Shown in pieces: positions 27,882 through 37,029 of a DNA stretch of 64,000 nt (positions are counted from its first letter, which is position 1; every line of letters starts with the position of its first letter). Where the stretch lies: assembly GCF_013204855.1 (NCBI RefSeq), contig NZ_JABMKZ010000020.1:1-64000 (forward strand). The letters are read 5' to 3'. The translations under genes were made by a program, and so were the position numbers. The notes beneath the pieces were generated by a model that saw nothing but the letters and a program-made list of their open reading frames with translations, was not told where the DNA came from and did no database searches. This stretch comes from Paenibacillus alba (GTDB lineage: Bacteria > Bacillota > Bacilli > Paenibacillales > NBRC-103111).

Positions 27882-30056
27882 TTATTCATCCATATTCACC
27901 TGATTCCCGGCAAACTTGGCAAAGATATCCGGAACTTGGCTTGCTTCCACCGGACGGCTGTAGAGATAGCCTTGGACCCTATCGCAGTTGAATTCCTGCA
28001 GCAGCTTCAAATCGTTCACATTCTCTACCCCTTCTGCGATCACAACCAACTTCAAATTCCTGGCAAGCGTAATAATCGTATTAACGATTGCGGCATTCGT
28101 TGCATTCGTCGAGATGTCTTTCACGAAAGATTGATCAATTTTCAAATTATGGATGGGAAATTCTTTCAAATAACTAAGTGAGCTGTAGCCGGTTCCAAAG
28201 TCATCCATGGCAATCTTTAACCCCATGCTCCGAAAGCTATTTAAAGTCGCAATGGCAGCTTGCACATCCATGGTCATGCTTTCTGTAATTTCCAGCTCCA
28301 AATACTGCGGTTCTAGACCCGTCTCCAGCAGAATACTATGTATCTGGTCTTTGAGTGAATGATCGTAGAATTGCTTAGAAGACAAGTTAACTGCAATCGT
28401 TACTTTAGGAAAGCCAAGCTCCTGCCACATCTTGTTTCTCCGGCATGCTTCTTGCAGCACCCATTTCCCTATAGGAAATATGAATCCCGTTTCTTCTGCA
28501 ACTGGAATGAATTCCAGGGGGGATACACGGCCAAGCTCAGGGCTTTCCCACCGAATTAAGCTCTCAAATCCAATAATTTGATTCTCAAGCAAGTTAATCT
28601 GAGGCTGATACATCAGAATAAACTCGTTTCTCTCGAGCGCTTTCCGCAGATGCTTCTCGATCTTAATTCGACGTTCAATTTTGGCATAAATTTGCGAATT
28701 GAAATATTGCACCTGATTCCCGCCCGATTCCTTCGCGTAGTCCATCGCTATGTTCGCATAGCGAATCAAGGTTTCCGAATCCTGATCATCTTGTGGAAAT
28801 TGACTAATGCCGATCGAAGGGGTCATATATATTTCGTGTTCCAGAATACGAATGGGCTGATTAATGCTTCTGACGATAGTCAGAGCAAATCCTTCAAGCT
28901 CGCTCTCCGCTTGGCATTTCACTAGCCCAACAAATTCATCGCTGCCGACACGGAAGACTGATAATTCATCAAAAATGACGATGTTTCGCAATCTGCGTGC
29001 AATCACTTGTAGAATTCGGTCTCCTGTATCATGACCAAAGGTTTCATTGGCCAGCTTGAAATGATCCAAATTGATGAAAACAACAGCAAAACGTTCCTGC
29101 CTTGCCATTGTTTCTTCCATCCACTTCGTCATGCCATGCCGATTCGGAAGTCCTGTCAGCGGGTCATGATTCACCAAGTAACGGATTCGTTCCTCCATCC
29201 TTCTGGACTCTGTGATATCGACGGTCAACGATATAATTTCGGTCACAATCCCATTTCGTTTCATCGGACGAAGCACAGTCAAATAATAATAACCATGCCA
29301 TTCAGTTTCGAAATCAATCACCTGCGTAGTCTGCTCCCAGACGTCTTGATAAAAGGGCAGCATATGTGCCGCAAGCTCCGGGGGAAATAGGTCATGCGGC
29401 TCCTTCCCCAGCGCCTGATCCCTAGTGACCCCAAGCCGTTTAAATAAAGAGCCTTGCCACTCTGTATAGCGGAATTGATTCCCTTCTTTGCGGAATTTCT
29501 TGAGCAATCCATTTTGCTGCTTAATTTGCTGCTGCAGCTCATCGTGAAATTGAAGCATGTCGTCTTCCATTTTCAAAAGAAAGGTCAGCATTTCCAAATG
29601 ATTTTTAATCGACTGCTCTTTGCCCAGTATGCTTGTTTCATTGCGTAGAAACAGCTTCTTGCGCATAGCGGTCTTGCAGCGGACCAGAAACTCCTGTTCC
29701 AGCAGCACATTGCGCGTCTTCTGGAACAGTGTTTCCTTCTGAAAGAAATCCATAGCCCCAAGCTCAAGCGCTTTAAGCGTTGCATTGGAGCCTTCTTCTG
29801 TATAGCTGCTAAGCATAATGACCGGTACAGGATGGAAAGTCATGATTTGCTGCAAGGCTGTTAAGCCATCCATCTCAGGCATTTCAATATCGAGGGTTAC
29901 TAGATCCGGCTGCAGCTCTACGATTTTATCCAGCGCATTTGCACCGTTAACTGCGAATCCAACGACCGTAAACTGCTCGTCTTTGCCAAAGAGCATGGCG
30001 ATCATATTCCTCATGACGATGGAATCATCAACGATTAACACACGGAATGTCCTCAT
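27882..30056 (-). CDS. CheB-like receiver fused to PAS-GGDEF-EAL
   Basis: A 724-residue response regulator. The receiver (1-120) resembles that of CheB: VDDSIVMRNMI, phosphoacceptor in LDIEMPEMDG (Asp 56), VIMLSSYTEEG and the lysine in FFQKE. A PAS domain follows a coiled stretch (about 190-300). The GGDEF motif is degraded to GSDEF, so cyclase activity is doubtful. The EAL domain retains ESLIRW, VNLSSK, ELEITES, DDFGTGYSSL, KIDQSF, AEGVE and QGYLYSRP, so phosphodiesterase activity is likely. The ATG at 30056 follows AGGTGA; a GTG at 30065 overlapping the cheA stop is also possible. It replaces the usual CheB methylesterase in this operon. Confidence 0.92.
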   Translation of the reverse strand: MRTFRVLIVDDSIVMRNMIAMLFGKDEQFTVVGFAVNGANALDKIVELQPDLVTLDIEMPEMDGLTALQQIMTFHPVPVIMLSSYTEEGSNATLKALELGAMDFFQKETLFQKTRNVLLEQEFLVRCKTAMRKKLFLRNETSILGKEQSIKNHLEMLTFLLKMEDDMLQFHDELQQQIKQQNGLLKKFRKEGNQFRYTEWQGSLFKRLGVTRDQALGKEPHDLFPPELAAHMLPFYQDVWEQTTQVIDFETEWHGYYYLTVLRPMKRNGIVTEIISLTVDITESRRMEERIRYLVNHDPLTGLPNRHGMTKWMEETMARQERFAVVFINLDHFKLANETFGHDTGDRILQVIARRLRNIVIFDELSVFRVGSDEFVGLVKCQAESELEGFALTIVRSINQPIRILEHEIYMTPSIGISQFPQDDQDSETLIRYANIAMDYAKESGGNQVQYFNSQIYAKIERRIKIEKHLRKALERNEFILMYQPQINLLENQIIGFESLIRWESPELGRVSPLEFIPVAEETGFIFPIGKWVLQEACRRNKMWQELGFPKVTIAVNLSSKQFYDHSLKDQIHSILLETGLEPQYLELEITESMTMDVQAAIATLNSFRSMGLKIAMDDFGTGYSSLSYLKEFPIHNLKIDQSFVKDISTNATNAAIVNTIITLARNLKLVVIAEGVENVNDLKLLQEFNCDRVQGYLYSRPVEASQVPDIFAKFAGNQVNMDE

Positions 30057-30061
30057 ATTTA

Positions 30062-32563
30062 TCACCTCAGCTTCAAGAGCAGACTTTCTCTATCGAAAAC
30101 TTGAATCAGTCGCTCATCCTTTTTGTAGATGCTTCTTATCATGGACAAAGCGGCTTTATTCTGGGCGACATCTTCATCCAACTCATGTTCATAGACCGTA
30201 AGTATTTCCGTTACCGAGTCCACAGCGATGCCGATGGATTGATCTCCATCATGTACAATCAAGACACGGGAATAACGGGACGAAGGCTGGCTGGATAACC
30301 CCATTCGGATGCGTAAGTCATAAACAAGCAGCAGCTCTTCCCGGATCTGAATGATGCCAAGTACATGCGGCTTTGCATCAGCAATCTTCGTAATTGGCGG
30401 AATAGCCAATATTTCCTGTACATGATCAAGCTGGAAGCCATACCACTGCGCATCTAACCGAATCGTCACAAGCTCTTTCTTCATCGTGTGCTTCCCTTTC
30501 ATTGCCCGCTCCTTCGAGCCAAAGCGCAGATGAGATGATGTTGATTTCTGCATAATGGCATTGACATCCAGAATAAGGGCAACCAAACCATCGCCCAGTA
30601 TCGTTGTCCCCGCAATAAAAGGAACATGCCCAACGATGTCATCCAGCGATTTAATAACGATTTCTTGATTCGCAATAAGCTGATCTACAACGAGACAGAC
30701 GCGTTTATCAGCCATGCCGATCATCAGAATCGACTGCTTGACCTTGGTCTTCTCTACTTGTCCGCTATGACCTGGCGATAATAAGTCATTCAAACGCAGC
30801 AGGGGTAAGATTTCACCGCGAACATGGCAAATTTCTTGTCCATGCAGCGTCTGAATTTCTTGTTCGCCATAACGGAAAATTTCAATAATGTTCGAAAGCG
30901 GAACAGCAATTGTCCGCTGCTCTTGACGAACCAGCAGAGAACGAATAATGGCAAGGGTAAGGGGAAGCTTGAGGGTTATCGTCGTTCCCCTGCCAATTGC
31001 CGTATCAATAGCAATAAGCCCGTTCAGCTTCTCTATGTGCGAGCGAACAATATCCATTCCGACGCCTCGGCCTGATAATTCAGTGACCTGTTCAGCGGTC
31101 GACATTCCCGAATGGAAAATGAGAGAAATCACTTCTTTCTCCGTCATATGAAGCGATTCTTCTTCACTAACGAAGCCTTTATCCACCGCTTTCTTGCGAA
31201 TTCGCTCCGGATCAATGCCCCTGCCGTCATCCTTGATCGTAATCACGATTGAATTCTCTTCATGCGCAGCCATCATATGAATATGGCCTTTTCGCGGTTT
31301 GCCTGTCGCTTCCCGATCCTCCGGGCTTTCCAAGCCATGATCAGCTGCATTGCGGATGATGTGTATCAATGGATCGCTGATTTCTTCAATCAGTGTGCGA
31401 TCTAACTCCGTCTCTTTCCCTTCAATCGTCAAAGCGATCTCTTTATTGGCCGTTTGGGACAAATCGCGAATTAATCGAGGGAATCTGCTAAACAGCTGCT
31501 CAATCGGAATCATCCGCGTTTTCATCATGCCATCCCGCATATTGCTCACAATTTTGCCAAGATGATGCGTTATGTCTTCCAGTAGCTGAATGTCCGGATC
31601 TTGCCTGTACTTTTCTTGCAAGCGCTTCTTCACTTCGACTAAGCGCGTATTATCAATCAGCAATTCACCGACAAGATTAATGAGATGCTCCAGACGATGC
31701 ACGTCTACACGCACTGTATGCGAAACAGACGCCGCTTCTTTCGGGGCCGAGGCTGCCGGCTTCGCAGGCAGCTTGCCTGAGCTGTCTGCCCGAGCTGCTG
31801 CTGGAGGGCGAACTTCCTCTTGCTCTTGCTCTTGCGATGAAGGCTGGCTGGTAGTGAGCGGCGACACGATGACGTCGGACAATTGGGAAATTCGGTGCAT
31901 TCTTTCCTGAATCGTGCGGCATTCCTCGTTCGTTGTGAGGATAAACAGGATCGGGCCTGCCAACTCCTCATCCTGACTTGTTTCCGTAAATGCGGGTTGT
32001 GTAGACAACACCGTCCCAAGCGTTTGAAGCTCATGAAGCACCAATGTCGCCCGCACAACCTTCATAACCGCTTCGGGTTCTATCGTAATGCGGACAGAGG
32101 TTAAATATTGTTCGACCGGGGTGTTCGGAATTTCCGTATGAGCAAGTGCCTCCAGCTGAGCGATCACAGGCGTTTCTGCTCGTGACGTTTGCTCAAGGAT
32201 GTGAATCAAATGAGCGACTGACTGCTCTTCATAAACACCTTGCAGAAATAACCCCCGCTGATGTTTGATATAATCAACACTTTGAAAAAAGACATTCATC
32301 AGGTCTGTGCTGACTTGAATCCGATCGTTGCGAAGGTGGTCAAATATGTTTTCCAAATTGTGCATTAACGCTTTGAGCTTATCGAACCCCATTGCAGCAG
32401 ATGAGCCCTTGAGTGTATGGGCGATGCGAAAAATAGTTTGCATCGTCTCCGGTTTACTGCCGTTTTCCTCAAGATCCAGCAAACTCTTATCTAGAAGAAG
32501 CAATTGCTCGCTAAGCTCATCCAAAAACACGCCCATATACATATCAATATGAAAATCACTCAT
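30062..32563 (-). CDS. cheA: CheA histidine kinase fused to a C-terminal CheW domain
   Basis: An 833-residue chemosensory kinase. HPt P1 has FRIAHTLKGSSAAMGF with His 49. A P2-like CheY/CheB-binding domain covers about 160-245, then a Pro/Ser-rich linker and the P3 dimerisation helices from about 285. The P4 ATPase keeps NAADHGLE, DDGRGID and GRGVGMDIV. P5 ends near 690. A second CheW-like domain (694-833, ELVTIRLDAQWYGFQ to LIQVFDRE) is added, making it about 140 residues longer than usual. Met 694 (ATG at 30484) has AAAGGGAAG eight bases upstream. AGGAGGTG precedes the start, and the cheW stop overlaps by 8 bases. Confidence 0.94.
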   Translation of the reverse strand: MSDFHIDMYMGVFLDELSEQLLLLDKSLLDLEENGSKPETMQTIFRIAHTLKGSSAAMGFDKLKALMHNLENIFDHLRNDRIQVSTDLMNVFFQSVDYIKHQRGLFLQGVYEEQSVAHLIHILEQTSRAETPVIAQLEALAHTEIPNTPVEQYLTSVRITIEPEAVMKVVRATLVLHELQTLGTVLSTQPAFTETSQDEELAGPILFILTTNEECRTIQERMHRISQLSDVIVSPLTTSQPSSQEQEQEEVRPPAAARADSSGKLPAKPAASAPKEAASVSHTVRVDVHRLEHLINLVGELLIDNTRLVEVKKRLQEKYRQDPDIQLLEDITHHLGKIVSNMRDGMMKTRMIPIEQLFSRFPRLIRDLSQTANKEIALTIEGKETELDRTLIEEISDPLIHIIRNAADHGLESPEDREATGKPRKGHIHMMAAHEENSIVITIKDDGRGIDPERIRKKAVDKGFVSEEESLHMTEKEVISLIFHSGMSTAEQVTELSGRGVGMDIVRSHIEKLNGLIAIDTAIGRGTTITLKLPLTLAIIRSLLVRQEQRTIAVPLSNIIEIFRYGEQEIQTLHGQEICHVRGEILPLLRLNDLLSPGHSGQVEKTKVKQSILMIGMADKRVCLVVDQLIANQEIVIKSLDDIVGHVPFIAGTTILGDGLVALILDVNAIMQKSTSSHLRFGSKERAMKGKHTMKKELVTIRLDAQWYGFQLDHVQEILAIPPITKIADAKPHVLGIIQIREELLLVYDLRIRMGLSSQPSSRYSRVLIVHDGDQSIGIAVDSVTEILTVYEHELDEDVAQNKAALSMIRSIYKKDERLIQVFDRESLLLKLR

Positions 32564-33002
32564 GGCCTCTCACCTCCTGTATAAAAAGTTCTTGGACATC
32601 CAAAATCCCCACAAACCGATCTTCACTTTGCCCGATAGCCTGCAAGTACACCCGCCCCTGATGACCGAACTCTTCAGAGACAGGCTTGGTTTCAGCGAAG
32701 CGAATAACTCTGCTCACACCGTCGACAATAAGCCCTACTGTTTTACCCGATAGATTCACGATCATAATGCGGGTTTGTTTCGTATCCGCCTCTGGTCTGA
32801 GCTGCAGCATGGACCGCAAGCAATAGATGGGAATGATATGCCCTCTCAGGTTAATCACGCCGCGCAAACGTGGATTCCCTCCCGGCAATACGGTGATGTC
32901 ATGCATTTTAATAATTTCCTGGATATGCATAATGGAGAACGCGTAATATTCATGCTTAATTTGACATTCTACATATAAGGGGGGAAGTGTCGATGTCGTC
33001 AT
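32556..33002 (-). CDS. cheW: CheW coupling protein
   Basis: A 148-residue single CheW domain that links receptor to CheA. Family features are FSIMHIQEIIKMHDITVLPGG, LRGVINLRGHIIPIYCLR and VGLIVDGVSRVI. The start is ATG 33002 after GAGGGG. It overlaps cheA by 8 bases and follows the MCP gene by 16 bases, so receptor, coupler and kinase are coexpressed. Confidence 0.95.
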   Translation of the reverse strand: MTTSTLPPLYVECQIKHEYYAFSIMHIQEIIKMHDITVLPGGNPRLRGVINLRGHIIPIYCLRSMLQLRPEADTKQTRIMIVNLSGKTVGLIVDGVSRVIRFAETKPVSEEFGHQGRVYLQAIGQSEDRFVGILDVQELFIQEVRGHE

Positions 33003-33018
33003 GCATAGCCCCTCTCTC

Positions 33019-34590
33019 TCACACTTTGAAGTTCGAAACGGACTGATTCAAATCATCTGCTAAGCGAGCCAGAGATTGCGAGGAGCTGGCTGTTTCTTCT
33101 GCTGCTGCTGCTGATTGCTGGCTGACAGCTGCGATATTCTGAATATAAGTAAGCACTTCCTCGGATTGGGCGGATTGTTCTTCGCTTGCTGCTGCAATTT
33201 CAGACACTTGCTGCGCCGTATTCGCTACCATGTGGACGATATTGTCAAATTGAATGCCTGTCCGCTCGGACAGATCAGCAGCCTCAGATACCGCCTTCAC
33301 ACTCAAATCGGTATTGGTTTGCATGCCTTTAATGATGATGGCGATTTGCTTCGTGGCTTCGCCGCTGCGTTCCGCCAGCTTCCTTACTTCCTCCGCAACA
33401 ACTGCAAACCCTCTGCCTTGTTCGCCCGCTCTAGCCGCTTCAATCGCTGCGTTAAGGGCCAACAGATTCGTTTGATCTGCGATATCATCGATCACTTCGA
33501 TAATTTGCCCGATTTTCATGGCATCCTGCTCAAGCAAAGACATTTGCTTCGATACATTCCCCATGGAGGTAATGGATGCTTGCACGGCAACGCCGCCTTC
33601 TTTGGCGCCATTTCTTGTTTTTTCAGACATCTCAGCGACGATTTCCGCATTTCTAGCTACAGAATCAATCGCAACCGAAAGCTCTTTGAACAAATGATTC
33701 ACCGTTTGTGTAGACTCCGCCTGGTGCATGCTGCCTGTGGCAATCTGCTCAGTCGTGGCCGAAATCTCTTCAGCCGCTGCGGCTACGTTCTGGGAGGAAG
33801 AGACCGTTTGACCGATTAATGCTCGTAAATTATCCAGCATTTCGTTGAACGATAACGCCAAGGAGCCCAGCTCGTCCTTTGTTTTCACGATCGCTTTGTC
33901 GCGCAAATCTCCTGCCGAAGCCTTCGTCACAACGGACAGCAGCGATTGTACCGTTTTTGAAATACTGCCGGACAGAACAAGTGCAACACTGATCCCAATA
34001 ATCATTGCAATAACGCCCAAAAGTATAATGGTCAGCGTACCCGCTTTATTTTGCTCAACAGCTGTGTCAACTTCCTTTCTCGCACCGGTTTTATTATAAT
34101 CAACCCATTTGTCGAATAGTTCAGTTGCTTGAATACGGTAAGGTCTGATTTGAACTACGATATCAAAAGCTTGTTTATCCTCATTTTTGAGCGAGTGCTG
34201 AATAATGGCGTCGGTTTGATCGGTGTAGGCGTTAATCACTTTTACAATCTGATCATAAATACTTCTTTCTTCCGGAGAATTCACAAGTTCCGCATATTCT
34301 TTTAATTCCGCATTTAAATTCTCTTTGCTTTTGTTTATCGTATTCTGTGCGGAAATGATAGTATCCGGCTCCGTTTCAAGAATAATTTGATGAATACCCA
34401 CACGAACTTCAGAAAAGCTGCTTTTGATCTCATCAATTTTCATAATACTGGGAAGCCAATTGCTCTGCACATGCATCGCGGAAGTCTGAATTGCATTCAT
34501 TTTCAGGATAGCCACAAGGCCAACTGTAAACGTCAGCGCCAATACAATAATAAAACTAATTAACAATTTCATTTTTATGGTTGCTCTCAT
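33019..34590 (-). CDS. methyl-accepting chemotaxis protein
   Basis: A 523-residue receptor. Membrane helices at about 9-30 and 187-208 frame a four-helix-bundle sensor (4HB_MCP type). HAMP lies at about 210-262. The cytoplasmic signalling hairpin ends in the conserved tip [20 protein letters not shown]. No CheR-tethering pentapeptide is present at the C terminus (ends SNFKV). A GGGGG ribosome site precedes the ATG. It is the only receptor in the operon and is probably dedicated to this CheA. The ligand is unknown. Confidence 0.95.
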   Translation of the reverse strand: MRATIKMKLLISFIIVLALTFTVGLVAILKMNAIQTSAMHVQSNWLPSIMKIDEIKSSFSEVRVGIHQIILETEPDTIISAQNTINKSKENLNAELKEYAELVNSPEERSIYDQIVKVINAYTDQTDAIIQHSLKNEDKQAFDIVVQIRPYRIQATELFDKWVDYNKTGARKEVDTAVEQNKAGTLTIILLGVIAMIIGISVALVLSGSISKTVQSLLSVVTKASAGDLRDKAIVKTKDELGSLALSFNEMLDNLRALIGQTVSSSQNVAAAAEEISATTEQIATGSMHQAESTQTVNHLFKELSVAIDSVARNAEIVAEMSEKTRNGAKEGGVAVQASITSMGNVSKQMSLLEQDAMKIGQIIEVIDDIADQTNLLALNAAIEAARAGEQGRGFAVVAEEVRKLAERSGEATKQIAIIIKGMQTNTDLSVKAVSEAADLSERTGIQFDNIVHMVANTAQQVSEIAAASEEQSAQSEEVLTYIQNIAAVSQQSAAAAEETASSSQSLARLADDLNQSVSNFKV

Positions 34591-34615
34591 GATTCAAAAT
34601 CCCCCTATAACGTAA

Positions 34616-35020
34616 TTAACTAATATGCATCTGTATGGCAGAGAAAACAAGATCGATGAGTTCTCCCCGGGCCTGATTTAAGAAACCCAACGAGGTTTGC
34701 TGCAAATGTTCGATCGATACGCAAGCAGACAGCAGAATCTTATCGGATAAATAATACATAGACAGCTCATAGGTAGATGAGCTATTTTTGACCACATCAC
34801 TCATATTGGTTTTTTTATAAGACTCGGGAAGTTCAATCGTATAGATCATGTACAAAGATTCATCCCGAAAATGAGTGATTTGGAAAATCTCTTTATACGT
34901 AGAATTCGCATAGGAATTCCATCGAAAACCATATTGATATAACAGATCCTCCTCCCAATGGTGCTCGAATTGTTCAATTAATTCGAGAAATTGCTGGCGA
35001 TAATAATGCTTCAAATCCAT
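34616..35020 (-). CDS. unknown protein, first gene of chemosensory operon
   Basis: I do not recognise the family. The 134-residue product is soluble, acidic and rich in aromatic residues (YYRQQFLELIEQFEHHWEED at the start), with a likely strand-rich middle (EIFQITHF, YMIYTIELP) and a helical end. No signal peptide is present. AGAGGTGG lies just upstream of the ATG. It precedes the MCP by 25 bases on the same strand, so it is likely a dedicated accessory or input protein for the chemosensory array. Two copies of the self-complementary TTAGCTAA lie 60-100 bases upstream. Confidence 0.8.
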   Translation of the reverse strand: MDLKHYYRQQFLELIEQFEHHWEEDLLYQYGFRWNSYANSTYKEIFQITHFRDESLYMIYTIELPESYKKTNMSDVVKNSSSTYELSMYYLSDKILLSACVSIEHLQQTSLGFLNQARGELIDLVFSAIQMHIS

Positions 35021-35207
35021 GAATGACCACCTCTCAGTAAACTCATCTTACCTAAAAGTTGTTATTTAAAATCTGTTTTAAGTCTTAGCTAAACATTATT
35101 TTTCCTAATAATTAGCTAACGCAATCTAACATTTAAACCATACATTTGTTAGGTAACTGCAAGCGGATACATTAGAGACAAAACAACGGAGAGCATCGCT
35201 TTAACGC

Positions 35208-35251
35208 TAAAAAAGACCAAGTTCAACCCATCAATCGGGTCAAACTTAGCC
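35208..35251 (-). terminator. terminator after CYTH/small-ORF operon
   Basis: On the minus strand GGCTAAGTTTGACCC pairs with GGGTTGAACTTGGTC, using G-U wobbles, and is followed by TTTTTT. The wobbles make the stem good only in minus-strand RNA. Confidence 0.8.
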
Positions 35252-35284
35252 TTTTTGCTTTATGTGTGGGACATGTTTATTCAT

Positions 35285-35386
35285 TCATTTAGGATTAGGC
35301 TTGCTATGAATAGCAACTGTGATGGCGAGCGCCGCTAGATAAAAGGCTAGGGGCGTTTGCTTCCGCCTTACTTGTCCTTTATTCAC
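35285..35386 (-). CDS. 33-residue single-TM small protein
   Basis: A GTG start at 35386 lies about ten bases after GGAGG and gives MNKGQVRRKQ, a hydrophobic helix (PLAFYLAALAITVAI) and HSKPNPK. The basic N terminus and single helix suggest a small membrane protein with a cytoplasmic N terminus. Its start overlaps the stop of the 42-residue ORF, so it is probably translationally coupled, and a terminator follows 34 bases on. No family is recognised. Length makes chance possible, but RBS, coupling and terminator all agree. Confidence 0.55.
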   Translation of the reverse strand: MNKGQVRRKQTPLAFYLAALAITVAIHSKPNPK

Positions 35387-35507
35387 GCCATTTCACTCCT
35401 CCCATGGAAATATCTTGATATCCTTTATTAACCAATTGTAAGTACGCTGAAACAGTTTCCTTACAATTGGACCAAGAATAGATTCTCCATTTGGGAGCCG
35501 CATCCAT
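35379..35507 (-). CDS. 42-residue small ORF
   Basis: The frame from ATG 35507 gives a Trp/Tyr-rich product (PKWRIYSWSNCKETVSAYL, then LVNKGYQDISMGGVKWRE). It lies between the CYTH gene and the 33-residue ORF, with AAAGAAG and AGAGG upstream at poor spacing. The composition looks protein-like. An 11-bp inverted repeat CCAATTGTAAG/CTTACAATTGG lies inside it (about 35433-35470). The frame continues open upstream to 35660 in a shadow of the CYTH gene. The function is unknown. Confidence 0.45.
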   Translation of the reverse strand: MDAAPKWRIYSWSNCKETVSAYLQLVNKGYQDISMGGVKWRE

Positions 35508-35532
35508 TTCTTTCTTCTTTACTTTCCTCTTT

Positions 35533-36024
35533 TCATTGCTTCTGCAGCTGCACCCACATCGACTTGTTGCGGAATTCTTCCTCTTGGCCCAGCTCTCGAC
35601 CGAACCAGGAGGGTGCTTCAAAGCGCTGAGCAGCTTCCAAGTCGGGAAACTCAACTTCAACGACCATTAAGTCGACTTGCTTATATTCATCCATTTCAAA
35701 ATGATATCCTTGATAAGCTACCGTCGTCCGAATCTTCTCCAAGGGGATCAGTCCCGTCCGCTCCAGCAGCTGCTTATAAATAGACTCTGAAATGCGGTAT
35801 TCAATTTCTTCCCTGACGAGCCCGTTTCCTGATTTAAACGTATGTGTAAAATGGGACGACCCTGCACTATCAACCAGTTTGCGAACCCTGATTTCCTGAT
35901 CCTCCGAAAACGCCAAATAGGTTTGATAAATGTATTGTTTGGAAACAAGGGCAATCTCTGAACGGCTCAGTTCCTCCGTAGGGAATGCAGGCAATAAAAA
36001 CTTTTTTTCAATTTCGGCACCCAT
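35533..36024 (-). CDS. CYTH-domain protein
   Basis: A 163-residue cytoplasmic protein of the CYTH superfamily (adenylate cyclase CyaB/thiamine triphosphatase fold). The family's ExExK signature appears as EIEKKF at the N terminus, with later basic and acidic strand residues (RVRKL, REEIEYRI, IRTTV, VVEVEFPD). These proteins bind triphosphates with metal ions; this one may be a triphosphatase or cyclase. ATG 36024 follows AGAGG by eight bases; an earlier ATG at 36054 has no site. Two small ORFs follow on the same strand. Confidence 0.85.
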   Translation of the reverse strand: MGAEIEKKFLLPAFPTEELSRSEIALVSKQYIYQTYLAFSEDQEIRVRKLVDSAGSSHFTHTFKSGNGLVREEIEYRISESIYKQLLERTGLIPLEKIRTTVAYQGYHFEMDEYKQVDLMVVEVEFPDLEAAQRFEAPSWFGRELGQEEEFRNKSMWVQLQKQ

Positions 36025-36093
36025 CGAACATCCTCTTTTCTGCTTCATCATCATTTCATCATCATTTCATCGTCATTTTATCATATTTTGCCG

Positions 36094-36918
36094 TCAAGTT
36101 CCTTTATGCAAGGACCTGAAACGTGCCGGAGAGATCTCATTCCAAGCCCGAAACATTTTACCAAAATGAAATTCATCGGCAAATCCACAAGCATCAGCCA
36201 CGGCTTTCATAGGTTCTTCCGTTAGGAGAAGCAGTGTCTTCGCTTTCTCATTTCGAATGCGATTTAAATATTCTTTGGGCGAAATCCCCACATGCTGCAT
36301 GAACAATTTGCGCAATTGCGAGACAGAGATATGGAATGTGCGGGCCAGCTCTTCTAAGCGAAGCGGCCGATTATAGCAGGTTTCCATCCAGAATTTCGCA
36401 TCATGAAAGGCTTTCAGATACGGATCCATGGATTCGTTCGTATCTCGCATGTAATGGATCAGCCTCGAAAGCAAATATTGAAACTCCGTCTGCCTCTCAT
36501 GCGGGTCGGCGTTCTGAATAGCTCCTATCTGCTTGAGCTGAGCTTGTATCCACACCGCCTGCTCTTGCACATACGACTTGATAAAGGGAAGTTGCAGAGA
36601 ATCCACCGGAACAGGCTGCAGCCAGATTTGATTTTCACACGGAATATCCAAAACATCGAATAGCACCATTCGAATATGCAGCGGATGCTCCACAGAGGAG
36701 GTCATGGTCAAGGCAAAACCTGGCTTCAAATAGAGAAGGTGACCAGCCTGAACCTGAATAGGCCTATCATCATGCGGATGAGAGAATTCGCCTTCTCCCC
36801 CCATAATCCAATAAAAAGAATGGATATCTGTCGTGTTCCGTATATCTTTCCAGCCTGGGACCGGCAGCTTCTCGTAAACCAAACGAAGATGATACATTCT
36901 GTGTGACAGTCCCTCCAT
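36094..36918 (-). CDS. AraC-family regulator with cupin-like sensor
   Basis: A 274-residue regulator. The start is ATG 36918, seven bases after GGGAG; the longer frame to 37053 overlaps the divergent glycosidase gene. The N-terminal half is a cupin-like arm and barrel (FYWIMGGEGEFSHPHDD, AGHLLYLKPG). The C-terminal 100 residues carry two helix-turn-helix motifs (LEELARTFHISVSQLRKLF and AVADACGFADEFHFGKMF). It is divergent from the GH2 gene with about 110 bases between starts, so it probably activates that gene in response to a sugar. Confidence 0.9.
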   Translation of the reverse strand: MEGLSHRMYHLRLVYEKLPVPGWKDIRNTTDIHSFYWIMGGEGEFSHPHDDRPIQVQAGHLLYLKPGFALTMTSSVEHPLHIRMVLFDVLDIPCENQIWLQPVPVDSLQLPFIKSYVQEQAVWIQAQLKQIGAIQNADPHERQTEFQYLLSRLIHYMRDTNESMDPYLKAFHDAKFWMETCYNRPLRLEELARTFHISVSQLRKLFMQHVGISPKEYLNRIRNEKAKTLLLLTEEPMKAVADACGFADEFHFGKMFRAWNEISPARFRSLHKGT

Positions 36919-37029
36919 GGCTCTGCTCCCTTCAAAGCGATTTTGACAAAAACTGAAATTGTTTCTCCATATAAAATAGCCTTCTTCCATGATACGCTTT
37001 ACTAAACATACATGAAAGGGGATTTTCCT

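Noticed and set aside
33115-33819. 234-residue frame antisense to the MCP gene
   Set aside because: A shadow of the MCP signalling domain; Cys/Arg/Leu-rich composition typical of antisense frames.
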